The position numbers and the translations under genes are program-made. The notes under the pieces are model-generated. The model did no database searches, had not been told where the DNA came from, and saw only the letters and a list, made by a program, of their open reading frames with translations. A stretch of DNA of 64,000 bases from RYN-133 sp963785425. Its GTDB lineage: Bacteria; Actinomycetota; Actinomycetes; Mycobacteriales; Jatrophihabitantaceae. Positions within the stretch are counted from its first letter, which is position 1. Every line of letters begins with the position of its first letter. Location: contig CAWAVG010000002.1 in the NCBI GenBank assembly GCA_963785425.1, forward strand, positions 62,001 to 126,000. The letters run 5' to 3'. This document shows, in pieces, positions 16,038 to 24,772 of the stretch.

Positions 16038-16416
16038 TGGTGCCCTTCATGTACTGGTGGATCGAGCAGTAGTAGCTGTACTTGCCCGCGCTGCCGAAGG
16101 TGTACGAGTACGACCCGCTCTGGATGTCCTTGGACTTGAACTTGCTGTCGTCCGCGGTCACGTTGTGGGCGGTGTCGTCCTCGAACTTCCAGGTGACCTT
16201 GGTGCCCGTCTTCACAGTGAGATCGCCGGGCACGAAGCTGAAGTTCTTCACCACGACGGTGGGTGCACCCGTGGTGGTCGCCGCGCTCGAGTGCGTGGTG
16301 CCCCCGGTCGACCCGGACGACCCGGACGACCCGGTCGACCCGGTCGACCCGGACGAGCTGCCGCCGCAGCCCGCGAGCAGAGCCGCGGCTGCGACGGCAG
16401 CTAGAAGAGTCTTCAC
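16024..16416 (-). CDS. Cupredoxin (plastocyanin-like) lipoprotein
   Basis: A 130-residue exported blue-copper protein. GTG 16416 gives a lipoprotein signal with lipobox L-A-G-C (lipidated Cys17), then a Gly/Ser/Thr linker of about 35 residues and a cupredoxin domain (about 50-130). Type 1 copper ligands are visible: His84 (TAHNVTAD), then Cys117, His120 and Met123 in YYCSIHQYMKG. It should sit on the outer face of the membrane and carry one electron. It is the last gene of a run with two ferritin-like genes; its start lies 2 bases from the upstream stop. Confidence 0.9.
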   Translation of the reverse strand: MKTLLAAVAAAALLAGCGGSSSGSTGSTGSSGSSGSTGGTTHSSAATTTGAPTVVVKNFSFVPGDLTVKTGTKVTWKFEDDTAHNVTADDSKFKSKDIQSGSYSYTFGSAGKYSYYCSIHQYMKGTITVR

Positions 16417-16417
16417 G

Positions 16418-17248
16418 TCAGCCGGTGAACATCGAAGCCGAGATCGCACCGGACGTACCGATGTCGGACATCGGCACCGGGTACTGGCCGAGCACGAAGT
16501 TCAAGATCGCCGCGTGCATGGCCTCGACCGGTTGGATGGTCGCGGCCTGCATGATCCCTGCGGGGTCCTGCACGGCGCCGACAGCGAACTGGTACGTCGC
16601 GGCCGCTGCGTCCTCGAGCGTCAACGCAAGCTTGGCGACATCGACGACGTTCTTCGCCTTGCCGAGCTTGGCGACCTCCGCCTTCGTGATCGTCAACGCC
16701 GGCGTGGTCACCGTCGGCACATTGGCCTTGCTGAGCACCGAGTTCCAGCCCGCAGCGTGATCCTTGTGCTGCGCCATTGCGGTGGCGGCGAAGGTGGCGA
16801 CTGCAGGTGGCACCTTGCCGAGTTTGCCGGCACCCGCCATCTGGATCGCACCCTGATACGCCGCGACGGCGAGGTTCTCCAGTGCGGCCGCGAGCGCGAC
16901 GATCTGCAGGTCGCCCGTGTACTTGGTGCCGCCACCGCCGCTTGACGACGACGGTCCCGGGGCCGGCGTGCTCTGCTGCGCGGGCGCCGAGGACGACGTG
17001 TTGCCACCCGAGCTGCTGCATGCCGCGACACCACCGACGACGGCGGCTCCGCCGATGCCGAGCAGGAACATGCGCCGGCCGGTGTCACGTCCCGCAGCGG
17101 TGCGCAGGTGCGACAGGTTCGCGCGCACGTCGGCGAAGGTCTTCTGCACGCCGGGGAAGGTTTCCTTGTGGAGCATGTCGAGCTCTGCGGTCATCGCATC
17201 GAGTTCGTGCTCGCTGATCGCGATCTCGTCGCGCTTGTCGCGGGTCAC
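16418..17248 (-). CDS. Exported ferritin-like (Ferritin_2) protein A
   Basis: A 276-residue protein with an unusual layout. An acidic-helical N-terminal extension of about 57 residues precedes a Tat-like signal GRRMFLLGIGGAAVVGG (RR 58-59) and a possible lipidation Cys77. A Ser/Pro/Gly linker (78-112) and a four-helix ferritin-like domain (113-260) follow. Probable di-iron ligands are Glu124, His161 and His164 (AQHKDH), the Glu in TLEDAAAATY and the EAMH motif near 240. It is coupled to the second ferritin-like gene by a 4-base overlap and to the cupredoxin gene downstream. A role in oxidising or storing metal, or in redox chemistry outside the membrane, is inference. Confidence 0.85.
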   Translation of the reverse strand: MTRDKRDEIAISEHELDAMTAELDMLHKETFPGVQKTFADVRANLSHLRTAAGRDTGRRMFLLGIGGAAVVGGVAACSSSGGNTSSSAPAQQSTPAPGPSSSSGGGGTKYTGDLQIVALAAALENLAVAAYQGAIQMAGAGKLGKVPPAVATFAATAMAQHKDHAAGWNSVLSKANVPTVTTPALTITKAEVAKLGKAKNVVDVAKLALTLEDAAAATYQFAVGAVQDPAGIMQAATIQPVEAMHAAILNFVLGQYPVPMSDIGTSGAISASMFTG

Positions 17249-18048
17249 TTCGCTGCTCCTTCAGAAACGGGGGAAGCCATCTTGGTCGGGTAGTCGGAAT
17301 CCGGGAACCCGACGCTGCCCGCAGCGGCAGGGAGTTTGTCCGCGTCCGGCGGAAGCTTGATCTGGCTCGCGAGATTGCCCTTGAGCAGCGCTTGGACGGC
17401 CAGCAGGATCGCCTTGTGCTGCGCCTCGACACCGGCGACGCCGGTGAAGAGCTGACGCAGCTCGGGGGTGCTGACCAGGCCCGCGTCGGCAACGTAGGTC
17501 TGTGCGGCGACGTCCTCGAGAGTGATCGCAAGGGCGACCACCTTGTCAGGGCTCGTGAGCGTCGGCACGGCCTTGGTGACGATCGGTGCGTACTTGGGAT
17601 CGGGCTTGTTCTGCTCCTTGCCGCCGAGCTTGCGTACCGCGGCGTTGAAGCCCTTGAGGTGATCTTCGTGCTGGGCCATCGTCTTCTGCGCGAAGGCTTT
17701 CACGACACCGTTCGCGCTGCTGCCGCCGATGAACGGCAGCGTCAGCGCCTTCTTGTAGGTCGCGATCGCGAGGACCTCGATGCTCGCTGCGGTCTGCAGC
17801 GCCATGATGTCCTTCGAGCTCGCGGCGAACGCGGGTCCGGCCATCGCCAGCGCCGCGGCGCTCAATGCACCGGCTCCGATGATCGCTCCGCCGATGCCGA
17901 GCTGGCGCCGGCGTTCGTAGCGTGCTTCGAGAGCGGCCTCGACGTAGGAGTTCAGGCCCTCACGGCCGGTCCTCATCGCGTCCGACTGCAAGTCGTCCGA
18001 TTCCACTGTCAGTTCGTGCAATCGGCGTTCGTCGATCCGTTCTTCCAC
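17245..18048 (-). CDS. Exported ferritin-like (Ferritin_2) protein B
   Basis: A 267-residue paralogue of protein A. GTG 18048 follows an AGGTGG site. About 45 charged residues precede RRR (46-48) and a long hydrophobic segment (50-75) ending AFAAS, a plausible signal peptidase site. The ferritin-like domain has Glu91, the AQHEDH motif (His127, His130), LEDVAAQTY, and VEAQHKAIL near 225, so all di-iron ligand positions look filled. It is the first gene of the three-gene set B-A-cupredoxin. Two similar secreted ferritins in tandem imply either hetero-oligomers or divided roles; which is not known. Confidence 0.85.
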   Translation of the reverse strand: MEERIDERRLHELTVESDDLQSDAMRTGREGLNSYVEAALEARYERRRQLGIGGAIIGAGALSAAALAMAGPAFAASSKDIMALQTAASIEVLAIATYKKALTLPFIGGSSANGVVKAFAQKTMAQHEDHLKGFNAAVRKLGGKEQNKPDPKYAPIVTKAVPTLTSPDKVVALAITLEDVAAQTYVADAGLVSTPELRQLFTGVAGVEAQHKAILLAVQALLKGNLASQIKLPPDADKLPAAAGSVGFPDSDYPTKMASPVSEGAAK

Positions 18049-18192
18049 CCTGCCACCTCGCTGGCTATGGCCGGTCGCCGACAGAGCGGGCGTACCGACT
18101 TCGGACTGCTGCAACAGGGGTGACTTCGTGCCGAAAACGAAGGAGGTTCCCGATCAACACAAATTAGTGGCGGAGATCGGGTCAGCGCGCGT

Positions 18193-19413
18193 TCAGTCGA
18201 TCTTGTAGGCGAGCGTCTTCGGCTGCGACTGCGGATCGCGCGCGAGGGTGAGGGTTGCCTTGCCCTCACGAGCGATTCGCGTCGGCGCGTCGCCGACGTG
18301 CAGCTCGACGGACGTGTCGCTGTACCTGCCCAGGAAGGAGATCGGCCAGTTCTGCTGGCCGACCGTCAACGCGGCCTTCAGTCCGCCGACATCCGCGGCG
18401 CCGGTGGACGAACCCGCCGCCGTACCCGGAGTGAGCAGGAATCTCCCGTGCACCGTGACCGTCGACTGCGCGCCGAAAGGCTGACCGACAACGTCGAGGA
18501 TTTCCAGCTCGTCGGCGACGATGTCGACGCCCTCGCGCGACACGATCGGCGCGCCCGTCGCCGGCGTCACCGTGACGTCGGACGGCCCACGCAGCGGTTC
18601 ACCGTCGGTGGCACCGACGACGGTCGCTACAAGCGCGCTGCTCGAATTGGGCGACACGGCGACGCCGGTCGCGTCCACTCCGCCGATCGTCACCTTCGGC
18701 AGGGGCGTTCCGCTGACGCCTGACAACAGTTGGACGCCGGTGATTGTGATCTTGTCGCCGATGCGCGCCTTCGGTGGGTGGACGGAAGTGATCTGCGGAC
18801 CGTCCGCGGCGATCGACTTGTTCACCGTGTACGTCAACGCCGAGCCGCCGGTGAGCACCGCGAGGAACTGCGGGATGTCGGGCAGGCCGTGGCCGGGATG
18901 GGCGACGAAGGTGAACACGACGATGAGCAGGGCGAGCGCATTGAACAGCGTGTACTGGAAATCGTAGAGATCGACGTTGCCGTTGTCGTCGGCGATGACG
19001 TCGAGCGCCTTGGGGCCGGAACGGCCCACCGGCTTGGACAGCGTTCCCGCCGAGACCTTCGACTGCGTTGCGGCTTTGGCGAATGCGGCCGCGGCGTAGG
19101 GACCGCCGAGCAGCACGAAGTAGAGATCCGACGCCCCCTGGAGAAGGTCGTGGAACGTGGCGGCGCCGCCGATGGCGACGTAGGCCTCGGTGAGCACCAT
19201 CCACGCGGTCACGACCGTCCACGCCACGGCGATTGTCTTGCTCGTCGAGCGGCGGTTGTCGGCGCCGGTGACGAGGCCTCCGTGCGGCGCATTCTTGTGC
19301 CTGCTGATCAGCACCCACAGGCCGGCGATCAACACCAGGACGGTCAGTGCCGCCAGGAACGACTCGCCCGCGAACGTGCCCGGTACCGACGTGCTCTTGG
19401 CCAGCGTGGTCAT
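18193..19413 (-). CDS. Membrane protein with IPT/TIG domain
   Basis: A 406-residue protein. Hydrophobic segments at about 17-37, 63-82, 93-115, 150-170 and 173-192 form an N-terminal membrane region. From about 200 (QITSVHPPKARIGDKITITGVQLL) an immunoglobulin-like IPT/TIG domain follows, then a beta-rich tail with DVTVTPATG and STVTVHGRFLL. There is no catalytic motif. TIG domains mediate protein or carbohydrate binding at cell surfaces. It lies upstream of the ferritin-cupredoxin set on the same strand (gap about 145 bases) and could belong to the same exported system. I know no characterised homologue. Confidence 0.78.
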   Translation of the reverse strand: MTTLAKSTSVPGTFAGESFLAALTVLVLIAGLWVLISRHKNAPHGGLVTGADNRRSTSKTIAVAWTVVTAWMVLTEAYVAIGGAATFHDLLQGASDLYFVLLGGPYAAAAFAKAATQSKVSAGTLSKPVGRSGPKALDVIADDNGNVDLYDFQYTLFNALALLIVVFTFVAHPGHGLPDIPQFLAVLTGGSALTYTVNKSIAADGPQITSVHPPKARIGDKITITGVQLLSGVSGTPLPKVTIGGVDATGVAVSPNSSSALVATVVGATDGEPLRGPSDVTVTPATGAPIVSREGVDIVADELEILDVVGQPFGAQSTVTVHGRFLLTPGTAAGSSTGAADVGGLKAALTVGQQNWPISFLGRYSDTSVELHVGDAPTRIAREGKATLTLARDPQSQPKTLAYKID

Positions 19414-19494
19414 GACGCCCTCCCGAGGCCGAGACGCTAGTTCTCGCAGCCGGACGCGCGCAAGGTCCGTCCGGGCAGATCCGGCGCACCCTTG

Positions 19495-19567
19495 CGCCCC
19501 CGGCAGGGATCGAACCTGCGACCGGCCGCTTAGAAGGCGGCTGCTCTATCCACTGAGCTACGGGGGC
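19495..19567 (-). tRNA. tRNA-Arg (TCT)
   Basis: Minus strand: acceptor GCCCCCG/CGGGGGC, D-arm GCTCAGTGGATAGAGC, anticodon stem GCCGC/GCGGC with loop CTTCTAA (anticodon UCU), T-stem GCAGG/CCTGC with loop TTCGATC, discriminator G. CCA is not encoded. Confidence 0.95.
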
Positions 19568-19701
19568 AATCGGGATCCGTAGCGCGTTCACATGGTCTCA
19601 TCCGACCGTCACCTAACGGTTGCACAACCGTGTGCCGAGCCGCCTTGACATGCTCCGGCGATCCGGCAGAGGCTTCGAGCAACGCGAGAGTCGGGAGGGC
19701 C

Positions 19702-20232
19702 ATGGCGACCGCATCGGGTGCCGAGTCCACCCAGATGATGTCGCGCGTGTCGTTCGCGGAACCCGCGACCGCGCAGACCCGCACGGCGCGGCGTCCGATC
19801 GCGATCGTCGGCGCCGTTGTCGTCGTCGTCGGGTTCGTCACGCAGCTCGTCGCGATCGTGGGGTCCACGTGGTGGGAGGCGACGGTCTCCGCGCAGCGGC
19901 TCGGCATGACCTTCAGCGACTTCGGACCGCGATCGGTGCGCGGGTTCGCGTTCATGTATTTCACGTGGGGCGCCTGGTTGATCGCCGGTCTCACACTCGC
20001 CCTCGGGGCCGCGGCCTGCGTGCGATGGCGCGCCGCGCACGCGTTCCGCATCGTGGCCGCGCTGTTCGGCGTGTTCGCCTCGGTCGCTCCCGTCGGGGCG
20101 CTCATAGTGTTCGCGTACCAGTCGGACTCGGACCTGTTCCAGGTGGTGCGTGACTACACGATCGGCCCGTACCTCGCGGTGCTGGGGACGCTGGCGACCG
20201 CGTTCGGGGCGGTGGCGGCCTCGGCCCGGTAG
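19702..20232 (+). CDS. Four-TM hypothetical membrane protein
   Basis: A 176-residue protein from ATG 19702 (GGGAGG four bases upstream; ATG 19735 is an alternative). Hydrophobic segments fall at about 34-56, 88-110, 119-141 and 157-174. The first extracytoplasmic loop carries STWWEATVSAQRLG. No family motif is recognised. It stands alone between tRNA-Arg and the SSB paralogue, with a 139-base gap to the latter. Confidence 0.72.
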   Translation: MATASGAESTQMMSRVSFAEPATAQTRTARRPIAIVGAVVVVVGFVTQLVAIVGSTWWEATVSAQRLGMTFSDFGPRSVRGFAFMYFTWGAWLIAGLTLALGAAACVRWRAAHAFRIVAALFGVFASVAPVGALIVFAYQSDSDLFQVVRDYTIGPYLAVLGTLATAFGAVAASAR

Positions 20233-20371
20233 CAGGTCGCTACGACTGTTGCCGCTCGTGCGTCCACAGGCGCGTCGGCCGTCCACAGCTCGTGGTTGCC
20301 GGCCCCGCGACGCGCTCCGACGGCGTTCGCTGGTGCGCACCGGACGGACCGGAACGCATCGAGGAGCACAG

Positions 20372-20905
20372 ATGAACGACACAATGCTGACCATCGCGGG
20401 CAACGTGGTGGACAACCCGAAACTGCGCCGCACGAAGGGGGGTCACTTCGTCGCGAGCTTCCGCGTGGCGTCGACGCCACGCCGCTTCGACCGCGAGACG
20501 AACAGCTGGGTCGACGGGGCGACGCTGTTCGTCACCGTGACCTGTTGGCGGGCGATAGGCGAGAACGTGGCACAGTCGCTGCGCAAGGGGCAGCCGATCG
20601 TCGTGCACGGCCGCTACTGCCAGCGTGAGTACGAGCGCGACGAGAAGCTGCACACGACCTACGAACTGGAGGCCGTCGCGCTCGGGCACGATCTCGCCCG
20701 GGGTGTCTCCCAGTTCGACAAGGTGACCCGCTCGGCGGCCATCGAGGTGCCGGTCGACGACGACGGCATGCCGGCCGACGAGACGGATCACTACCTGGGA
20801 GTCGACGAGATCGACGCCGGGATGCACGCCGGGCTGGATGCAGACGTGGAGGCCGAGATCGACCTGAGGACCGGGGAGGTGCGCCCCCTGGCCCCGACGG
20901 GCTGA
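20372..20905 (+). CDS. Single-stranded DNA-binding protein paralogue
   Basis: A 177-residue OB-fold protein (residues 1-110): LTIAGNVVDNPKLRRTKGG, FRVASTPRRFDRET, WRAIGENVAQSLRKGQPIVVHGR. The C-terminus is acidic but lacks the DxDIPF tail that recruits partners in the housekeeping SSB, so this is a secondary SSB, like mycobacterial Rv2478c as I recall it. ATG 20372 follows GAGGAG. It is placed just before ettA, as in mycobacteria. It may act in competence, recombination or repair under specific conditions. Confidence 0.9.
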   Translation: MNDTMLTIAGNVVDNPKLRRTKGGHFVASFRVASTPRRFDRETNSWVDGATLFVTVTCWRAIGENVAQSLRKGQPIVVHGRYCQREYERDEKLHTTYELEAVALGHDLARGVSQFDKVTRSAAIEVPVDDDGMPADETDHYLGVDEIDAGMHAGLDADVEAEIDLRTGEVRPLAPTG

Positions 20906-21021
20906 ACGGGGCGCGGCTCAGCGGCTACCGGGCGGCTGGGACACTGGGTGGTAGCTCGCGCGCGGGCGGATTCGTCGTGCGCGCACACGGTTTCCACCCA
21001 GAACCAGACCGAGGACGGACA

Positions 21022-22704
21022 GTGGCTCAGTTCATCTACACGATGTACAAGGTGCGCAAGGCGCACGGCGACAAGGTGATTCTCGACGACGTCACCCTCT
21101 CGTTCCTGCCCGGGGCGAAAATCGGTGTCGTCGGCCCCAACGGCGCCGGCAAGTCGAGCGTGCTGAAGATCATGGCCGGGCTGGACCAGGCGTCCAACGG
21201 CGATGCCACTCTCGCGCCTGGAGCGAGTGTCGGCCTGCTGCAGCAGGAACCGCCGCTGGACGAGTCCAAGACCGTCCGCGAGAACGTGGAACTGGCCGTT
21301 GCCGACCTGCGCGCCACGATGGCGCGCTACGAGGAGATAGGCCTCGCCATGGGCGAGCCGGACGCCGACTACGAGAAGCTCGGCGAAGAGATGGGCGAGC
21401 TGCAGGAGAAGATCGACCACGCCGAGGGTTGGGAACTCGACAGCCGCATCGAGCAGGCCATGGACGCGCTGCGCTGCCCGCCCGGGGACGAGCCGGTGAC
21501 GCACCTGTCCGGCGGCGAGCGGCGCCGGGTGGCACTGTGCAAGTTGCTGCTCGAGCAGCCCGACCTGTTGCTGCTCGACGAGCCGACGAACCACTTGGAC
21601 GCCGAAAGCGTGCAGTGGCTCGAGCAGCACCTGGCGCGCTATCCGGGCACGATCCTGGCCGTCACCCACGACCGGTACTTCCTCGACAACGTCGCGGAGT
21701 GGATCCTCGAGCTCGACCGCGGCCGCGCCTACCCCTACGAGGGCAACTACTCGACCTACCTCGAGAAGAAGGCGGAACGGCTCACCGTCCAGGGCAAGAA
21801 GGACCAGAAACTCGAACGGCGTCTGCGCGAGGAACTCGACTGGGTGCGCCAGAACGCTCGCGGGCGGCAGGCGAAGAGCAAGGCGCGCCTGCAGCGCTAC
21901 GAAGAGATGGCCGCCGAGGCCGAGAAGACGCGCAAGCTCGACTTCGAAGAGATCCAGATCCCGCCGGGTCCGCGCCTTGGCAGCGTGGTGGTCGAGGCAA
22001 GCCACCTCGACAAGGGCTTCGAGGGCGAGCCGTTGATGAAGGACGTGTCGTTCTCGCTCCCGCGGGGCGGCATCGTCGGCGTCATCGGCCCGAACGGCGT
22101 CGGCAAGACCACCCTGTTCCGCATGGTCGTGGGCGAGGAGAAGCCGGACGCCGGCGAGCTGCGCCTGGGCGAGACGGTGAAGCTGAGCTACGTCGACCAG
22201 AGCCGCGGCGGTCTCGACCCGAAGAAGACGGTGTTCGAGGTCGTGTCCGACGGGCTCGACTACATCAACGTCGGCCAGGTCGAGATGCCCTCGCGGGCCT
22301 ACGTGTCGGCGTTCGGGTTCAAGGGGGCCGACCAGCAGAAACCGGCGGGGGTATTGAGCGGCGGCGAGCGCAACCGGCTGAACCTCGCATTGACCCTGAA
22401 GGAGGGCGGCAACGTCCTGCTGCTCGACGAGCCGACGAACGACCTCGACGTCGAGACCCTCGGCTCGCTCGAGAACGCGTTGTTGAACTTCCCGGGTTGT
22501 GCCGTGATCACCAGCCACGACCGGTGGTTCCTCGACCGCATCGCCACGCACATCCTGGCGTGGGAGGGCGACGACGCCAACCCGGCCAACTGGTTCTGGT
22601 TCGAGGGCAACTTCGAGTCCTACGAGAAGAACAAGATCGAGCGGCTCGGGGTCGAGGCGGCGCGTCCGCACGCCGTCACGCACCGCAAGCTGACGCGCGA
22701 CTGA
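21022..22704 (+). CDS. ettA: Energy-dependent translational throttle protein EttA (ABC-F)
   Basis: A 560-residue ABC-F ATPase that binds the ribosomal E site and gates entry into elongation according to ATP level. It has two ATPase domains: Walker A GPNGAGKSS with signature LSGGERRRVAL and Walker B LLLLDEPTNHLD, then GPNGVGKTT with LSGGERNRLNL and LLLDEPTNDLD. They are separated by the P-site tRNA-interacting linker (about 240-320). There are no transmembrane segments. The start is GTG 21022 (AQFIYTMYKVRKAHGD), exactly where EttA proteins begin. The next gene begins within 12 bases of the stop. Confidence 0.97.
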   Translation: MAQFIYTMYKVRKAHGDKVILDDVTLSFLPGAKIGVVGPNGAGKSSVLKIMAGLDQASNGDATLAPGASVGLLQQEPPLDESKTVRENVELAVADLRATMARYEEIGLAMGEPDADYEKLGEEMGELQEKIDHAEGWELDSRIEQAMDALRCPPGDEPVTHLSGGERRRVALCKLLLEQPDLLLLDEPTNHLDAESVQWLEQHLARYPGTILAVTHDRYFLDNVAEWILELDRGRAYPYEGNYSTYLEKKAERLTVQGKKDQKLERRLREELDWVRQNARGRQAKSKARLQRYEEMAAEAEKTRKLDFEEIQIPPGPRLGSVVVEASHLDKGFEGEPLMKDVSFSLPRGGIVGVIGPNGVGKTTLFRMVVGEEKPDAGELRLGETVKLSYVDQSRGGLDPKKTVFEVVSDGLDYINVGQVEMPSRAYVSAFGFKGADQQKPAGVLSGGERNRLNLALTLKEGGNVLLLDEPTNDLDVETLGSLENALLNFPGCAVITSHDRWFLDRIATHILAWEGDDANPANWFWFEGNFESYEKNKIERLGVEAARPHAVTHRKLTRD

Positions 22705-22716
22705 TTGCCCGGGAGG

Positions 22717-23691
22717 ATGCCGCCCTACCCGCCGATCGAGCCGTATGACAGCGGCCTGCTCGAGGTCGGCGACGGCAACCGCATCTACTGGGAGACGTGC
22801 GGGCGCCGCGACGGGAAACCGGCGGTGTTCCTGCACGGTGGTCCCGGTGGCGGCTGCAGCGCCAATCACCGCCGGATGTTCGACCCCGACCGGTACCGGG
22901 TGACGCTGTTCGACCAGCGCAACTGCGGACGGAGCCAGCCGCACGCCGCCGACTTCGACACCGACCTCGCCGCCAACACCACGGAGCACCTGATCGGTGA
23001 CATCGAGAAACTGCGCGAGCACCTCGGCATCGAGCGCTGGCTGGTGTGGGGCGGTTCATGGGGCAGCACGCTCGCGTTCGCCTACGCCGAGCGCTTCCCG
23101 GAGCGCGTCACCGACCTCGTCCACGTGGCGGTGACGAACACGACGCGCGCCGAGATCGACTGGCTCTACGGCGGGCTCGGCGCGCTCTTTCCGGCGGACT
23201 GGGACCGGTACCGAGGCTTCGTCGGGTTAGGACCGGACGCGACCGGAACCGAACTCGCGACCGCGTACAACGCCTTGCTGCAAGGCGGCGACGCCACGGC
23301 CCGCGACGCGGCCGCCGTGGAGTGGTGTGCCTGGGAGGACGCCGTCGTCGGGCTCGATGCGGGACGCAAACCCGGCAGCAGCTTCGACGACGAGCGCAAG
23401 CGCATGGCGTTCGCGCGGCTGTGTGCGCACTACTTCTCGAACCACGGCTTCCTGCCCGACGGCGGCCTGCTGCGCAACGCCGACCGGCTGCACGGCATAC
23501 GCGGTGCGCTCATCCACGGCCGGCTCGACCTCACTGCGCCGCTCCTGACGGCGTATCGGATGTCGCAGGCATGGCCCGAGGCCGAGTTCCTGCCGATCAG
23601 TGGTGCCGGGCACTCGAGCGGGCCGGGAATGGGTGAGACGATCGGCGACGTGCTCGATCGGTTCGCCGCAGACTGGGAGCTCGTCTCATGA
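22717..23691 (+). CDS. pip: Prolyl iminopeptidase (alpha/beta hydrolase)
   Basis: A 324-residue serine peptidase that removes N-terminal proline. Oxyanion motif HGGPGGG is followed by DQRNCGRSQPHA, the nucleophile elbow GGSWGSTLA, a helical cap with EWCAWED, and the acid and His positions in IHGRLDLTAP and GAGHSSG. ATG 22717 touches the GGGAGG sequence, an unusually short spacing; TTG 22705 is the alternative but has no ribosome site. The stop overlaps the next start (ATGA). The gene sits between ettA and the thioesterase gene. Confidence 0.93.
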   Translation: MPPYPPIEPYDSGLLEVGDGNRIYWETCGRRDGKPAVFLHGGPGGGCSANHRRMFDPDRYRVTLFDQRNCGRSQPHAADFDTDLAANTTEHLIGDIEKLREHLGIERWLVWGGSWGSTLAFAYAERFPERVTDLVHVAVTNTTRAEIDWLYGGLGALFPADWDRYRGFVGLGPDATGTELATAYNALLQGGDATARDAAAVEWCAWEDAVVGLDAGRKPGSSFDDERKRMAFARLCAHYFSNHGFLPDGGLLRNADRLHGIRGALIHGRLDLTAPLLTAYRMSQAWPEAEFLPISGAGHSSGPGMGETIGDVLDRFAADWELVS

Positions 23692-24092
23692 CCAGATTCG
23701 TGCACGAGGTGCACATGCGCTGGTCGGACATGGACGCCTACCGGCACGTCAACAACACGGCCTATCTGGCGTACCTCGAGCAGGCGCGCGTGGCGATGTT
23801 CTTCCACCGCAACGAGGGCTTCAACGCCGGCACGGTGATCTCGCGGCACGAGATCGAGTACCTGCGGCCGATCGTCTATCACCCGCAACCACTACGCGTG
23901 GAGGTCTGGATCGAGAAGATCGGCGGTGCCCGGTTCACCGTCCGCTACGAGATCTTCGACCAGCGCGAGTCGGGGCCCGTGCTCACGGCCCGCGCGTCGA
24001 CCGTGTGCGTCACGTTCGACTTCACCAGCGACCGCCCGCGCCGGCTGACGGGCGAGGAACGCGAGATCCTCGCCGCGTTCAGCGACCCGTGA
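23688..24092 (+). CDS. Acyl-CoA thioesterase (4HBT hotdog fold)
   Basis: A 134-residue single hotdog-domain protein. The 4-hydroxybenzoyl-CoA thioesterase signature is clear: MRWSDMDAYRHVNNTAYLAYLEQAR (catalytic Asp in the first turn), then EIEYLRPIVYHPQPLRVEVW and a final ASTVCVTFDF strand. It hydrolyses an unidentified acyl-CoA in the cytosol. It overlaps pip by 4 bases and the following gene by 4 bases (GTGA), so three genes are translationally coupled. An equivalent thioesterase is near ettA in mycobacteria (Rv2475c from memory). Confidence 0.92.
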   Translation: MTRFVHEVHMRWSDMDAYRHVNNTAYLAYLEQARVAMFFHRNEGFNAGTVISRHEIEYLRPIVYHPQPLRVEVWIEKIGGARFTVRYEIFDQRESGPVLTARASTVCVTFDFTSDRPRRLTGEEREILAAFSDP

Positions 24093-24733
24093 CGCTGCCG
24101 TTGATGGTCGGGCGCGACGACGTTGCCGAGCTCGCCCCGCTCGTGCGCCGGGCCGTCGACCTCGACCCGGCCGCCCTGGCTCGTATGCGGCGGACAGGAG
24201 CGCAGGTTTCGCTGCTCGTCCGCCTGCCGTTCGGCGTCCTGGCCTCGCGCACGATCGAGGCGGCCGGACCGGCCGCAGATGCCGACACGACTGTGCGCGG
24301 GAGCGAACTGCTGGCCTGGCTCGACGGTGAGCAGGACGAGCCACCCGAGGCGCGCGACGCGCTGTGGCGGGGCGGATCGCCACCGACGTCCGGGTGGCGC
24401 CGGGTCGACCGCATCCCCGACACCGACATCCGTCCGCTCGTGCGCAGCGGCGCCCTCACCCTGAAGCAGGCCGCCGAGCGCGAGGGCGTGCCGGGCGCGC
24501 AGCCGCGCGAGGCCGTCGCGGACGCCCTGCTCGATTCCGTCGTGGTGACTGTGACAGGTGAGGGACTCGTCGTCGATGTCACCCTGCGCACCCTCAGCGC
24601 GCTGACCCGACTCGGCTTCCTACCGCGCGGCTCGCACGCCATGATCGACGTCGCGGGCCGCTGGGTGCGGGTGGCCGCCGCCTACGGCTCGGTCTACGCC
24701 GAACGCCCCGGAGCCACCCTCACCGTCACCTGA
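24089..24733 (+). CDS. Hypothetical protein, mycobacterial Rv2474c-like position
   Basis: A 214-residue soluble protein starting at GTG 24089 within the stop of the thioesterase gene. No catalytic motif is seen. Segments such as LLVRLPFGVLASRTIEA, GWRRVDRIPDTDIRPLVRSG and VVTVTGEGLVVDVTLRTLSA suggest an alpha/beta core. A gene of similar size and unknown function follows the thioesterase gene in mycobacteria (Rv2474c from memory). Coupling to the thioesterase hints at a shared process. It is terminated by the strong hairpin at 24735-24769. Confidence 0.8.
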   Translation: MTLPLMVGRDDVAELAPLVRRAVDLDPAALARMRRTGAQVSLLVRLPFGVLASRTIEAAGPAADADTTVRGSELLAWLDGEQDEPPEARDALWRGGSPPTSGWRRVDRIPDTDIRPLVRSGALTLKQAAEREGVPGAQPREAVADALLDSVVVTVTGEGLVVDVTLRTLSALTRLGFLPRGSHAMIDVAGRWVRVAAAYGSVYAERPGATLTVT

Positions 24734-24734
24734 C

Positions 24735-24769
24735 CACGCTGAGTGGCGCCGACGGCGCCACTCAGCGTG
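24735..24769. terminator. Perfect 16-bp hairpin between convergent genes
   Basis: A 16-base arm (24735-24750), a GAC loop and a perfect complementary arm (24754-24769) begin immediately after the stop of the gene ending at 24733 and face the convergent alpha-glucosidase gene. There is no T-run. Probably a bidirectional terminator. Confidence 0.8.
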
Positions 24770-24772
24770 TGG

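Noticed and set aside
16263..16380. Repeated GACCCGGACGACCCGGTCGAC-type units in the cupredoxin gene
   Set aside because: It looks like a tandem repeat but simply encodes the Gly/Ser/Thr linker of the lipoprotein, not a CRISPR or mobile element.
20791..23022. 743-codon minus-strand frame over ettA
   Set aside because: Antisense shadow; EttA on the plus strand has all Walker and signature motifs.
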